This document shows positions 1-8,507 of a stretch of DNA of 56,834 nt, piece after piece (the first letter of the stretch is position 1; each line of letters opens with the position of its first letter). The stretch is from Desulfobacterales bacterium. Lineage in GTDB: Bacteria; Desulfobacterota; Desulfobacteria; Desulfobacterales; JAHEIW01. A program made the translations under genes and the position numbers. The stretch is from NCBI GenBank assembly GCA_030145015.1, contig JAQYWI010000009.1, positions 1 through 56,834 on the forward strand, in the 5' to 3' direction. The notes below the pieces were generated by a model that saw nothing but the letters and a program-made list of their open reading frames with translations, had not been told where the DNA came from and ran no database searches.

Positions 1-117
1 TATAAACGCAGAGGATGGACATCGGACGGTGTTCCGACCTCGAAAACCGCCAGGCGGCTCGGGATTGACTTTACGGAAGTGATAGAATTACTCAAAGCAA
101 ACGGAGCCAATTCGTGA
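1..117 (+). CDS. C-terminal end of aldehyde:ferredoxin oxidoreductase (partial)
   Basis: An open frame enters from the left edge and ends at a TGA at 115-117, giving the last 38 residues of a protein. The fragment contains YKRRGWTSDGVPTSKTARRL, which fits the typical tail of the tungsten aldehyde:ferredoxin oxidoreductase family (tyrosine-rich helix, RGW, then G(I/V)PT and a Leu-Gly segment). Members of that family oxidise aldehydes to carboxylates with ferredoxin as acceptor, using a tungstopterin. The stop overlaps the GTG start of the next gene, a MoaD/ThiS-like protein, a pairing often seen with such oxidoreductases and one that supports the call. Only the tail is visible, so the catalytic domain and subfamily cannot be checked. 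Confidence 0.6.
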   Translation, partial: YKRRGWTSDGVPTSKTARRLGIDFTEVIELLKANGANS

Positions 118-311
118 TTCAGGTGGCCGGCAAACAGATGGCCTGGCGGGAAGGCATGACGGTTTCAGACCTGCTCGATGCGCTTAAGGATCCGCACCCC
201 TATGCCGTTGTCCGAATAAATGAGCAGTATGTAACCCGACCCAATTTCGCGCACACATTCGTTCCCGATGATGCCGAGGTCTTTTTGATTCCGATGATTG
301 CCGGAGGATAA
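114..311 (+). CDS. MoaD/ThiS-family sulfur carrier protein
   Basis: A 65-residue beta-grasp protein that ends in the diagnostic Gly-Gly (IPMIAGG). Proteins of this family are adenylated and thiocarboxylated on that terminal glycine and then donate sulfur in molybdopterin/tungstopterin or thiamine biosynthesis. The GTG start overlaps the stop of the upstream aldehyde oxidoreductase gene (GTGA), so the two are probably translationally coupled. The context favours a role in maturing the tungsten cofactor of that enzyme rather than in thiamine synthesis, but the sequence alone does not separate MoaD from ThiS. No E1-like activating enzyme is in view. Confidence 0.8.
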   Translation: MIQVAGKQMAWREGMTVSDLLDALKDPHPYAVVRINEQYVTRPNFAHTFVPDDAEVFLIPMIAGG

Positions 312-1006
312 GCTCCAGATTTTGGATTTAAAAAAAGACTGACCCGTTTCAGGACCAGGCTCCAGTTTTTTCAATCGACTCGGCTGCCTTCGACAAGCTC
401 AGGCCCCGAGCCTGCCGAGGGGAGCCCTTCGGCCGTGAGCCGTTCGACCCTGAACTCACGGCCGAAGGGCTCAGGGTCGAACGACTCGTCGCAGGCCAAA
501 ATCCAAAATCAACATGCCTCCGCCAACCCCCACCCGCTCTTAATGACCCCCTCAAGCAGATTTACACCCGGATATTTGCAATCCAGTTAAGGATGTGATA
601 TTCTTAATAATCATTAATATTCTGAAAATGGAGACCTTAAATACATCAGCAAAAACATTTGAATATCCGGGCTTAAGTTTTTGCCTTTGTGACCCGATAT
701 AAGCTTTGTAATAACAGGGTCTGAAACTCTTGCTCTTTGTCAAATAGGATCGCCTTCAGGCGGATAACGTTTCAATGGTTCACGATACGGCTTCTGTTCA
801 AGGGGATAATCGCTCACCGACCGTTTGCAAAGTACCGCAGGATCTGTTGTGAAGACTTCGCCTGCCAGCGCTCGGGATAACGACTTACGCGTTGATTTCG
901 CGTGAAATACCTTGACTTCTCTTGGATTTTGTAATTAATTTTAAACACCTACATCGATTTTGCCGGAAAATTTCGTTGTTAAATTAACCCAGAGGTCAGG
1001 ATTAAC
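312..1006. other. 695-bp non-coding stretch with one strong hairpin repeat
   Basis: No credible gene is seen; the short frames here lack ribosome sites and family features. It holds the palindromic repeat annotated at 377-499. Further on, 912-917 (TTGACT) and 935-940 (TTAATT), 17 bp apart, are a weak sigma-70-like candidate for the yggT transcript. Nothing else is recognised. Confidence 0.5.
377..499. repeat. Palindromic intergenic repeat, copy 1
   Basis: Contains a perfect 18-bp inverted repeat, 422-439 against 455-472, with a 15-base loop. The sequence around it (CTTCGACAAGCTC, CCCGAGCCTGCCGA, CTCGGCCGTGAGC-like words) recurs at 18723-18818, so this is a dispersed REP-like element rather than a unique terminator. 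Confidence 0.75.
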
Positions 1007-1306
1007 ATGTTTGCCGTAAGAAATCTTTTAATCGCGTTGGCAACGGTGATTGATATTGCGCTGGTTTCGTTTATGTTCATCACAATCGCTCGAGCTGTCC
1101 TGTCATGGGTCAGCCCGGATCCATACAATCCAATCGTGCGATTCATTCACAATGTCACGGAACCGGTACTTTATAGAATTCGCAGAAGGTTGCCGATGAT
1201 GTTTGGCGGCATGGATTTTTCTCCGATTGCTGTGATTCTGATAATTATCTTTCTGCGAATATTTGTAGTCGAGAGTTTGAAAGGATTGGCTGCATCTTTC
1301 GGATGA
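1007..1306 (+). CDS. YggT family integral membrane protein
   Basis: A 99-residue protein with two hydrophobic segments (about residues 5-32 and 68-95) joined by a short loop containing WVSPDPYNPIVRFIHNVTEP, the conserved YggT signature. The family is found next to cell-division and pyrroline-carboxylate reductase genes in many bacteria and is thought to act at the cytoplasmic membrane, with a link to osmotic shock or division; its biochemical role is not settled. The DivIVA-domain gene begins 22 bases downstream, which matches the common yggT-divIVA gene order. Start ATG at 1007. Confidence 0.88.
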   Translation: MFAVRNLLIALATVIDIALVSFMFITIARAVLSWVSPDPYNPIVRFIHNVTEPVLYRIRRRLPMMFGGMDFSPIAVILIIIFLRIFVVESLKGLAASFG

Positions 1307-1328
1307 AAAGAAAGGTTGGTGAAGACCT

Positions 1329-1832
1329 ATGAAAATTACTCCCCTTGACATCCAACAACAGCAGTTTAAGACCCGATTCCGGGGATTTGATATCCGGGAG
1401 GTTGATGTGTTCCTTGAGCAAATGGCTGATGCCTTTGAGATGTTGCAAAAAGGCAACCTGGACCTGAGCGAAGAAGCCCGGCGTCTATCACTCGAAATCC
1501 AGGGGTACAAAAAGCGGGAGGAGACCTTCAAGCGTGCGCTACTTAATTCTCAAAAAGTATTGGACCAGATGAAGGACAACGCCCGTAAATCGGCCGAGCT
1601 GATCATTGCTGAGGCGGAAGTGAAAGCTGAAAAAATTCTAAACAAGGCCCACAATCGATTAGCGCAGCTGCATGAAGATATTGCAGAGTTGAAACGGCAA
1701 CGTACTCAAATTGAAGTCCAGATCAGCTCGATCATCGAAGCGCATTCCAGACTGCTTGAAATCGGAAAAGAAGGCATGAAGGAATCTGACGAAGAAGATG
1801 CCAAGGTCAGATTGCTGAAAAAATCATCTTAA
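1329..1832 (+). CDS. DivIVA domain-containing coiled-coil protein
   Basis: A 167-residue protein. The N-terminal 45 residues carry the DivIVA membrane-binding motif (ITPLDIQQQQFKTRFRGFD, then REVDVFLEQ). The remainder is a long charged coiled coil (about 45-150) with an Arg/Lys-rich end. DivIVA proteins bind negatively curved membrane and recruit division or polar growth factors; in proteobacteria their role is less well known. It is likely co-transcribed with yggT. An intergenic inverted repeat follows the stop. Confidence 0.88.
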   Translation: MKITPLDIQQQQFKTRFRGFDIREVDVFLEQMADAFEMLQKGNLDLSEEARRLSLEIQGYKKREETFKRALLNSQKVLDQMKDNARKSAELIIAEAEVKAEKILNKAHNRLAQLHEDIAELKRQRTQIEVQISSIIEAHSRLLEIGKEGMKESDEEDAKVRLLKKSS

Positions 1833-1869
1833 AGATCCGATTCCAAAGACATCGTGTAATCGTGTACTT

Positions 1870-1974
1870 GATTAAACCGCCTGAAACGAAAGCGGGGGGC
1901 AAAAGGCGCTTTGTGTGCAGTGCTTCCCGAAGCTGTGATCTTTAGGTTCGGCTTTCGTTTCAGGCGGTTTAATC
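1870..1974. repeat. Perfect 24-bp inverted repeat with 57-base loop
   Basis: Positions 1870-1893 and 1951-1974 are exact reverse complements (arm begins GATTAAACCGCCTGAAACGA). The hairpin lies between the DivIVA gene and pilT. It is followed at 1975-1995 by a short AGAG/CTCT stem and a run of seven T, so it could end upstream transcription. The arms are longer and more perfect than a usual terminator, so a small mobile hairpin is an alternative. Confidence 0.8.
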
Positions 1975-2020
1975 AGAGCCTGGGACTCTTTTTTTAAAAA
2001 TTCTGAAGCTGGAGTAGTTA

Positions 2021-3103
2021 ATGGCAAAAATTGATGCGTTTTTTAAATTGATGAATGAACAGGGGGCTTCGGACCTGCATCTAATAGCGGGTCAGCCCCC
2101 GGCACTTAGAATCCGGGGTGATATTGAGAGGGTAAAGTATAAGGTCCTGAATAGCGATGATCTCAGAAGCATGCTCTACGAAATTTCTCCTGAGCACAAG
2201 GTTAAAAAATTTGAGGAAACGGGAGATATTGATTTTGCCTATGAAATCCCGGGCCTGGCCAGATATCGTGCCAATTTTTTTATGCAAAGAAATGGCGTGG
2301 GAGCCGTCTTCAGGGAAATTCCGAGCACCATCATGACCGCCGAACAACTGGGGCTGCCACCGGTGGTGTCAAAATTGGCCACCCTTCCCAGAGGTCTGGT
2401 TCTGGTGACCGGTCCGACCGGTAGCGGAAAATCTACCACCCTGGCATCCATCGTCGATGTCGCCAATCGTGTGCGCAAGGATCATATCATCACGGTCGAA
2501 GACCCCATCGAATTTGTCCACCAGAGTCATGGGTGTATTGTAAACCACCGCGAGGTGGGATTGCATACCGAAACATTTGCTGCGGCTCTGCGCGGCGCCT
2601 TACGTGAAGACCCGGACATTATCCTGGTTGGCGAAATGCGCGACCTTGAAACCATTGCGCTGGCCGTTGAAGCAGCTTCAACCGGGCACCTGGTTTTCTC
2701 CACCCTGCATACATCCAGCGCCTATAAAACTGTCGATCGAGTTATCGAAGTCTTCCCGTCCAGCGAGCAACCTTTGATTCGCTCGACCCTATCGGACGGA
2801 CTTCGGGCCGTAATCGCTCAAACCCTATTTAAACGCATAGACAAAAAGGGTCGAATCGTCGCCCTTGAAATTTTAATCGCCAATCCAGCGGTCCGAAATC
2901 TAATACGTGAGGGCAAAACCCACCAGATTCCATCAATGATTCAAACCGGAAAAAAATACGGCATGATCTTATTGGATGACTATATCATGGATTTGTATAA
3001 ATCTAATAAAATCAGTGCCGATGAAGCCTATGCGAAAGCCAATGAAAAAGCCAAATTCAGGCCATTGCTCAAGACGGCACCAACGGACTTTACCGAAGTC
3101 TGA
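2021..3103 (+). CDS. pilT: Type IV pilus retraction ATPase, PilT family
   Basis: A 360-residue secretion-type ATPase. Walker A is GPTGSGKST at 131-139, the Asp box includes EDPIEF (160-165), Walker B is DIILVGEMRD (199-208) with Glu205, and the His box is HLVFSTLHT (223-231). The C-terminal AVRNLIREGK resembles the AIRNLIRE signature typical of PilT. These hexameric motors power pilus depolymerisation, hence twitching and DNA uptake. A second PilT-family gene follows 68 bases later, so this looks like a PilT/PilU-type pair. The pilus structural genes are not in the window. Confidence 0.93.
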   Translation: MAKIDAFFKLMNEQGASDLHLIAGQPPALRIRGDIERVKYKVLNSDDLRSMLYEISPEHKVKKFEETGDIDFAYEIPGLARYRANFFMQRNGVGAVFREIPSTIMTAEQLGLPPVVSKLATLPRGLVLVTGPTGSGKSTTLASIVDVANRVRKDHIITVEDPIEFVHQSHGCIVNHREVGLHTETFAAALRGALREDPDIILVGEMRDLETIALAVEAASTGHLVFSTLHTSSAYKTVDRVIEVFPSSEQPLIRSTLSDGLRAVIAQTLFKRIDKKGRIVALEILIANPAVRNLIREGKTHQIPSMIQTGKKYGMILLDDYIMDLYKSNKISADEAYAKANEKAKFRPLLKTAPTDFTEV

Positions 3104-3171
3104 TAGAGACAAATTGAATAAACATAAATGGATCAGATAACCGATCATCCAAAACAAAAAAAGGTCACACT

Positions 3172-4338
3172 ATGAAAAAACAAGAAATCGATCATATTCT
3201 TGTAAAAATGCTTGATTATCACAGGGAGGTATCAGACCTTAACTTTACTGTCGGCAAGCCGATGCAGGTGGAAAGCGCCGGTGAACTGATTCCCGTGGAC
3301 CTCAAACCCAACTTTAAATCCCTGTCCCCGTTTCAGACCGAAGTCATTGCCATGAACCTCATCAATCAGGACCGCCGCCTGACGCATGCGCTACTTACTG
3401 CCGGCTCTTGCGACATGTCTTACAGTTTGCCCGGCAAAGCGCGTTTCAGGGTTAATATATTTTCCCAGGGTTCCAATTTTTCCATCGTTTTGCGAAAGCT
3501 GGAATCCAAAATACCGACGATTGACGAACGCGAGTTGCCGAAAACCATGTTCGCGATCGCCCAGGAAAAAAACGGCATTGTGTTCGTAACCGGTGCGACC
3601 GGGTCTGGAAAGACAACCACTCTGGCGGCAATTCTGGATGAGATCAATGAAAACAAATCGGTCCATATTATTACTTTGGAAGATCCGGTTGAATACCAGC
3701 ACCCGCATAAAAAATCCACATTTAACCAGCGTGAGCTGGGAATGGATTTTGACAACTATGCCCACGGCTTGCGTGCGGCGTTGAGACAGGCTCCCAAGGT
3801 AATTCTGGTCGGTGAAATGCGCGACCGGGAAACCATCGAAATCGGCCTGCGCGCGGCGGAAACCGGCCATTTGGTTCTAACCACTTTGCACACCGTTGAT
3901 GCCGGCTCCACGGTAAATCGTATTCTCGGTATGTTTTCCACCGAAGATGCGGAACAGATCCGCATCCGCCTGGCCGACACCATGCGCTTTATTGTATCCC
4001 AACGGCTGCTGCCCAAAGTCGGGGGCGGACGTGTTGCTACGTTTGAAATTTTAGGAACCAACCTGAGGGTCAAGGACTTAATTCTGCACCGTGAGTCAGA
4101 GGGCAAAACTTTCTACGAAATTATGGAAAACAGCAATGCATTTGGAATGATCACCTTCGATCAGCACATTATCGGGCTGTATGAACAGGGATTGATTACC
4201 CAAGAAACGGCTTTGGGTTATTGCTCCCATCGCGGCGTAGTGGGTCGCGGCATCGACTCCATCAAGAGTGCTCGCGGAGAGACCACCACCGACATCGGAA
4301 ATCTTGAGATCGATCGAGGCTATGCCAGATCAAGGTGA
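3172..4338 (+). CDS. PilT/PilU-family pilus ATPase
   Basis: A 388-residue paralog of the upstream ATPase. It has Walker A GATGSGKTTT (141-150), an Asp box with EDPVEY, Walker B VILVGEMRDRET and His box HLVLTTLHT. It lacks the exact AIRNLIRE motif (here NLRVKDLILH) and has a longer C-terminal tail ending in a basic segment. This resembles PilU-type accessory motors, which support PilT under load, but the subfamily call is tentative. It probably forms an operon with pilT and with the zinc-ribbon/receiver gene downstream. Confidence 0.85.
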   Translation: MKKQEIDHILVKMLDYHREVSDLNFTVGKPMQVESAGELIPVDLKPNFKSLSPFQTEVIAMNLINQDRRLTHALLTAGSCDMSYSLPGKARFRVNIFSQGSNFSIVLRKLESKIPTIDERELPKTMFAIAQEKNGIVFVTGATGSGKTTTLAAILDEINENKSVHIITLEDPVEYQHPHKKSTFNQRELGMDFDNYAHGLRAALRQAPKVILVGEMRDRETIEIGLRAAETGHLVLTTLHTVDAGSTVNRILGMFSTEDAEQIRIRLADTMRFIVSQRLLPKVGGGRVATFEILGTNLRVKDLILHRESEGKTFYEIMENSNAFGMITFDQHIIGLYEQGLITQETALGYCSHRGVVGRGIDSIKSARGETTTDIGNLEIDRGYARSR

Positions 4339-4423
4339 GCCAATCATCCGCCAGATATAGGGATCTAAATATTTAAGCATTTTCAGGAAACCCTTAATTC
4401 AGGGAGGCTAATATATATCCGTC

Positions 4424-5071
4424 ATGAATATTATCTGTGAAAATTGCCAAAGCAAGTTCAAAATACCGGATGAAAAAATCCCCGCCGGCAAAAGAACCAC
4501 TGTTGCCTGCCCCAAATGTAAAGGTAAAATCTCACTGGGCAACAAAAGGGGTGCGGCGGCCACAAAGGTCAGCTTTGTCGATGCCAATTCAAACGGCAGC
4601 TATGATGCCAGCGAGAAGCCGTTTGACTTCATTGAAGAAGAAGGTCTGACCGCTCTGGTGTGTGAGTCGAACCCGTTGGTACAAACTACCATCACCGAGG
4701 CCTTGGAATTGATGGAATACCAGATTACGAAAGCCGAAAGCACCCGCGACGCCCTCAAGAGGATGCGCTATCACAATTACGATCTATTTGTTGTCAATGA
4801 AAATTTTGACACAGACAATCCGGAGTCCAACGGTATATTGCTGTATCTGGAAAGGCTCAACATGCTCGTGCGTCGCAACATGTTTATCGCTTTAGTCAGC
4901 GATAGATTTCGTACCATGGACAACATGATGGCGTTAAATAAAAGCGTCAATTTAATCATTAACATCAAAAATATTGAAGATATCGGCAAAATATTGAGCC
5001 GCGCAATCACCGATAATGAATTTTTCTACCGGGTGCTTAAAGGCGCGCTGAAGGAAGTCGGTAGAGCCTAG
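4424..5071 (+). CDS. Zinc-ribbon (MJ0042-type) and degenerate receiver-domain protein
   Basis: A 215-residue protein. The N-terminus is a zinc ribbon of MJ0042 type with paired cysteines (CENC at 5-8, CPKC at 29-32). A linker of about 35 residues leads to a receiver-like fold (about 75-200). The acidic pocket is degenerate: the usual Asp-Asp after strand 1 reads E81-S82 and the phospho-acceptor position is Asn125 (FVVNENF). It is therefore probably a pseudo-receiver that does not accept phosphate from a kinase. It lies 85 bases after the second pilus ATPase, so it may be a regulatory or adaptor factor for pilus retraction; that role is inference from position only. Confidence 0.75.
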   Translation: MNIICENCQSKFKIPDEKIPAGKRTTVACPKCKGKISLGNKRGAAATKVSFVDANSNGSYDASEKPFDFIEEEGLTALVCESNPLVQTTITEALELMEYQITKAESTRDALKRMRYHNYDLFVVNENFDTDNPESNGILLYLERLNMLVRRNMFIALVSDRFRTMDNMMALNKSVNLIINIKNIEDIGKILSRAITDNEFFYRVLKGALKEVGRA

Positions 5072-5142
5072 GCAGATATCTCCAAGTCCATTTAACGTAC
5101 TGGAAATAATTTGTATTATTTGATCCACGAGTTTTTACCTCC

Positions 5143-5289
5143 AATATGGAATAATGGAATAGTGGAGTGTTGGGGGTAAAAGGATGTAAGCCATTTTTAT
5201 TTTATCGCCAACACGAATTTAACCATTAACCCAACATTGCATTATTCCAGACCCCATTTTTCCATTATTCCATCATTCCAACATTCCAA
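5143..5289. repeat. Word-repeat hairpin element (word TGGAATAAT)
   Basis: The left arm, 5143-5175, repeats TGGAAT-like words. The right arm, 5230-5289, repeats the reverse complement (ATTCCA, CATTATTCCA). The units are degenerate and out of strict register, so this is not a simple perfect palindrome. It ends directly at the candidate start of the MBL-fold gene. Confidence 0.75.
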
Positions 5290-6222
5290 TTGCGGTGTCA
5301 CCCCAAACTTCAAGTGACTGCCAAAACTCAAAAAATAGCAGACGATCTATTTTTAATCCCGCTGAATCTACCGGGAACCGGTTTTACCCAATTTATCAGT
5401 GCCTGGTTATACCGCGGGGAACAAACGTTTCTGGTTGACGTGGGCCCCTCGACAACGGCAACGGATTTACTGAGCGCGTTGCAAGAACTAAATGTGGGTC
5501 ACCTTGATTACATTCTGCTAACCCATATTCATCTGGATCATGCCGGTGCCATTGGACAAATTGCGGGCGCATTTCCGCAAACTCCCATTATCTGTCATGA
5601 AGCCGGCATTCCCCACTTGATCGAACCTTCAAAACTGTGGGAAGGTACTAAAAAGACCCTAGGGTCAATGGCCCTGTCATACGGGCCGGTGCAAGCGGTT
5701 GCGGCCAACCGGCTTGCGGATGTGAACCAATTTCGGGCCGAAGGCGTCACACCGATCATCACACCGGGTCATGCACCCCACCATGTGAGTTTTCAGACGG
5801 ACAACTACCTGTTTGCCGGTGAAACCGGCGGAATTTATATTTCACTACCTGAAAAGAAATTTTATTTGCGGCCGGCCACACCCCCCAGGTTCTTTCTGGA
5901 TGTCGCCTTGCAAAGCGTGGATGCCCTCATAAGGTTTCAACCGAAAACAATCTGTTACTCACATTTCGGCATGAATGAGGACGCCTTGATGATGCTGGAG
6001 ACACACCGCGGGCAGCTTTTGCGCTGGGAAGCGTTAATTAAAGACGAAATCCAGGGCGGCGCTGCAAAAGACAGGCCGGTTGCATGTTTGAAACGACTGT
6101 TAAAGGAAGACCCGCTGATGGCAACTTTCGATCAATTGCCGCCAGAAATTCAGGAGCGCGAAACATTTTTCTTGCTAAGCAGCATCAAGGGGTATTTGGG
6201 GTATCTGGATAAAAAAAAATAG
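5290..6222 (+). CDS. MBL-fold metallo-hydrolase
   Basis: A 310-residue metallo-beta-lactamase-fold protein. The metal motif is THIHLDHAG (H79, H81, D83, H84), followed by a downstream metal-ligand candidate in TPGHAPHH and a late SHFG histidine. Family members hydrolyse thioesters, phosphodiesters or lactones; this C-terminal extension resembles glyoxalase II-like hydrolases, but no substrate can be named. The first start is TTG at 5290, at the edge of a word-repeat element; a GTG at 5314 (VTAKTQKIADDL) is an equally plausible start, since the first eight codons show no family similarity. The gene converges on coaX. Confidence 0.8.
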   Translation: MRCHPKLQVTAKTQKIADDLFLIPLNLPGTGFTQFISAWLYRGEQTFLVDVGPSTTATDLLSALQELNVGHLDYILLTHIHLDHAGAIGQIAGAFPQTPIICHEAGIPHLIEPSKLWEGTKKTLGSMALSYGPVQAVAANRLADVNQFRAEGVTPIITPGHAPHHVSFQTDNYLFAGETGGIYISLPEKKFYLRPATPPRFFLDVALQSVDALIRFQPKTICYSHFGMNEDALMMLETHRGQLLRWEALIKDEIQGGAAKDRPVACLKRLLKEDPLMATFDQLPPEIQERETFFLLSSIKGYLGYLDKKK

Positions 6223-6225
6223 GTA

Positions 6226-6375
6226 AGGTGTCAGGTGTCAGACCCCATCAAATGGGTTTCAGGTGTCAGTGTTCAGGTGTCAGGATTCTGGCCTCCAACT
6301 GCTGTATAATGACCGTTGGTCGCTGTATCAGTTGTTTGTGTTTTCTGAAACCTGACACCTGACACCCGAAACCTT
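6226..6375. repeat. Word-repeat hairpin element (word CAGGTGTCA)
   Basis: Left arm 6226-6284 holds five copies of AGGTGTC-like words; right arm 6347-6374 holds the reverse complement (CCTGACACCTGACACC). It lies between the converging ends of the MBL-fold gene and coaX, where it could act as a two-way terminator. A fragment of the same word recurs at 7333-7349. Confidence 0.75.
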
Positions 6376-6416
6376 AGCTTATGGCACCAAACCCGTAAGA
6401 CCCCTCCAGAGAATGT

Positions 6417-7181
6417 TTAGGCCTGATCGGCGATAATTCGTAATCCTTCTAGCGTCAGCGCCGGTTCGACCGCTTCAATCGTCCCGGAGACATCAAATAA
6501 AAGCTCGGCCAGGCCACCGGTAGCAATAACTTTCGGATCGGTTCCCATCTCAGTTTTCATTCGCTGGACAATCCCATCCACAAGTCCGGCATAGCCAAAA
6601 ATAATTCCCGATTTTATACTACCGATGGTATCTTTACCGATAACGTGTGCCGGTGGAACAAAAATTTCGACCCGCGGTAGCTTGGATGCTTTTCTGAATA
6701 ATGCCTCGGAAGCAATCCCGATCCCCGGACTGATAGCACCGCCAAGATATTCTCCCTTTTCTGAAATCGCATCAAATGTGGTGGCAGTGCCGAAATCAAC
6801 TACGATTAGACTGGTATTGTATTTGTGAAAGGCGGCCACGGCGTTGACAATACGATCTGCACCAACTTCGGCCGGATTTTTTATGCGGATGGGCATTCCG
6901 GCGCAATTTCGGGCATCGACCCATCGAGGCGCATGACCTAGATATTTTCGGCAGAAGGCATCCAATATGGTGACCATGGGAGGAACTACACAGGAGATAT
7001 AGGTTCGATCAACATCATGCGGATGAATATTGTCAACGGAGAAAAGACTGTTAATCAATACATTAAACTCATCTTCGGTCGTACTTCGCTCCGTGTGGAC
7101 CCGCCAATCTTTCAGCAATTGGCTGCCGGCATAAACTCCCAAAACCATGTTGGTATTGCCAACGTCGATTACCAGAAGCAT
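6417..7181 (-). CDS. coaX: Type III pantothenate kinase
   Basis: A 254-residue ASKHA-fold kinase. The N-terminal phosphate-binding motif is DVGNTNMVLGVY (6-17), followed by the pantothenate/metal region PAEVGADRIVNAVAAFH and the second phosphate motif VVDFGTATTFDAI. Type III pantothenate kinase makes 4'-phosphopantothenate, the first committed step of coenzyme A synthesis, in the cytoplasm; it typically needs a monovalent cation and is insensitive to CoA feedback. The full length agrees with the family. It follows ybbR on the minus strand across a word-repeat element, with an AAGGAATA ribosome site. Confidence 0.95.
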   Translation of the reverse strand: MLLVIDVGNTNMVLGVYAGSQLLKDWRVHTERSTTEDEFNVLINSLFSVDNIHPHDVDRTYISCVVPPMVTILDAFCRKYLGHAPRWVDARNCAGMPIRIKNPAEVGADRIVNAVAAFHKYNTSLIVVDFGTATTFDAISEKGEYLGGAISPGIGIASEALFRKASKLPRVEIFVPPAHVIGKDTIGSIKSGIIFGYAGLVDGIVQRMKTEMGTDPKVIATGGLAELLFDVSGTIEAVEPALTLEGLRIIADQA

Positions 7182-7239
7182 AACAGTTATTCCTTATTAA
7201 GTTCCAATCCAGTTAAAAGGTTCAAGGACTTGTTAGATT

Positions 7240-7321
7240 CGTTTTATTTGTTTCATTGGTTGAATTGGTTGGTTTAAACCGAACCAATTGAACAAATTAA
7301 ACCAATCAAACCAATTAAACA
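7240..7321. repeat. Word-repeat hairpin element (word TTGGTTGAA)
   Basis: The left arm, 7248-7277, reads as degenerate TTGGTTGAA repeats. The right arm, 7278-7320, is the reverse complement (ACCAATTGAAC, AACCAATC). The arms meet almost without a loop. The same word is used at 54655-54762. Confidence 0.75.
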
Positions 7322-7365
7322 GCTGCCAGCCGACTGACACCTGAAACCTTATTTTTGACCTGTGT

Positions 7366-8301
7366 TTACTTGCTGAGCTTAACGGTAAATAATTTCGGTT
7401 CCACAATCACAAGCGATGTTTTCACCGGTAACGTAATTGTCGCGCGTCTGACATAAACGCCGGGGTTTAGATCTTTGAGTTCAACAAGCACCCGTATATC
7501 CTTTCCCGGGTGAAGGTTCTCGACGATCTTTTGAGGACCTTTGATTTCAATCGTAATGGTGGGGGGGGAAATGCTGAAATTAAAGGGCGTATCTTCGCCT
7601 TCAACCAAAATATCCGCAAATCGTCTTGTGACCTCTTTTTCAGCAATGTAAATCTCAGCAAGAACAATTCCCGATGAAGCGCAAACTTCAAGGCCTGTGC
7701 CTAAGTCCAGGGCAGTTTCTTTTTTAAAGGATTCCGACCGTCCGTTAACATCAATCGGTTGGGTCAAAACGGCATCAATGGGGCCCAATACCGTTTCAGG
7801 CCCACACATCATTACCGCCGAAGGTTTTGCCAGTAAATCGTCAACAAAAAAACTGGCCGCTGGTTTGCCGGAAACAGAAATCATAACCGGCACCTGTTTT
7901 TTCAGTCGGCGGTCGACCCTTACAATCAAATAGGCCGGATTGATACGGGTAATTTTAACCCCGTCAGGCATCTGAAGCATGTCAGGGTTTATCGGGATCG
8001 ACTCAACACCAATGGTAACACCGGATAGGTCCAGGCTATACCTTGGTTTATTGAGCGCAAGATACTCCAGGGCCGCCAGCGCCCCCTGGACTCGAACCTC
8101 AATCTCTTTAAGCGGGGGACCGACCAGTGTCAAACCTTCCGGGAGTTTATATGGATTGATGGGAATCAGGATGTCGGCCTCCTGCTCATTGGCAGACCAG
8201 CCCGGCAGACAAAAACACACCAAGAGGCCCAGCAGAATCACAAATGAAAGCCCGAGGCGTCTTAGGTCATAAACACACCTTCTGTGGTTTTGATGGGTCA
8301 T
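7366..8301 (-). CDS. YbbR-like domain protein (CdaR-type)
   Basis: A 311-residue protein with an N-terminal membrane anchor or signal (LGLSFVILLGLLVCFCLPGW, about 17-36) followed by repeated YbbR-like beta domains. YbbR/CdaR proteins regulate the diadenylate cyclase CdaA at the membrane. In many bacteria the order is ftsH-folP-cdaA-ybbR-glmM; here ftsH, folP and ybbR keep that order, but no cdaA lies between folP and ybbR and no glmM follows. Its regulatory partner, if any, must be encoded elsewhere. Start ATG at 8301. Confidence 0.85.
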   Translation of the reverse strand: MTHQNHRRCVYDLRRLGLSFVILLGLLVCFCLPGWSANEQEADILIPINPYKLPEGLTLVGPPLKEIEVRVQGALAALEYLALNKPRYSLDLSGVTIGVESIPINPDMLQMPDGVKITRINPAYLIVRVDRRLKKQVPVMISVSGKPAASFFVDDLLAKPSAVMMCGPETVLGPIDAVLTQPIDVNGRSESFKKETALDLGTGLEVCASSGIVLAEIYIAEKEVTRRFADILVEGEDTPFNFSISPPTITIEIKGPQKIVENLHPGKDIRVLVELKDLNPGVYVRRATITLPVKTSLVIVEPKLFTVKLSK

Positions 8302-8318
8302 ATTCGCTCAGCAACTTA

Positions 8319-8445
8319 CATTGGAATGTTGGAATGCTGGAATATTGGAATAATGGGGTGATGGTCTTGTGGTAAAATCCTTTCTCATCCGCATCCGGCA
8401 GACCATTTTTCCATTATTCCATTTTTCCATTATTCCATTTCCAGG
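8319..8445. repeat. Word-repeat hairpin element (word TGGAATATT)
   Basis: Left arm 8321-8364 repeats TGGAATGTTGGAATGC-like units. Right arm 8402-8443 repeats CCATTATTCCATTTTT-like units. It sits in the folP-ybbR gap, where cdaA is found in related gene orders. Confidence 0.75.
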
Positions 8446-8507
8446 GCTATTGCGGAAGTCTATAAAAAATTTGATATTTTCAGATGGCTGTAGAAATTAC
8501 GAAATAT

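Noticed and set aside
5143..8445. Word repeats as a CRISPR array
   Set aside because: Units are degenerate, adjoin without constant spacers, and come in opposite orientations; no cas gene is present.
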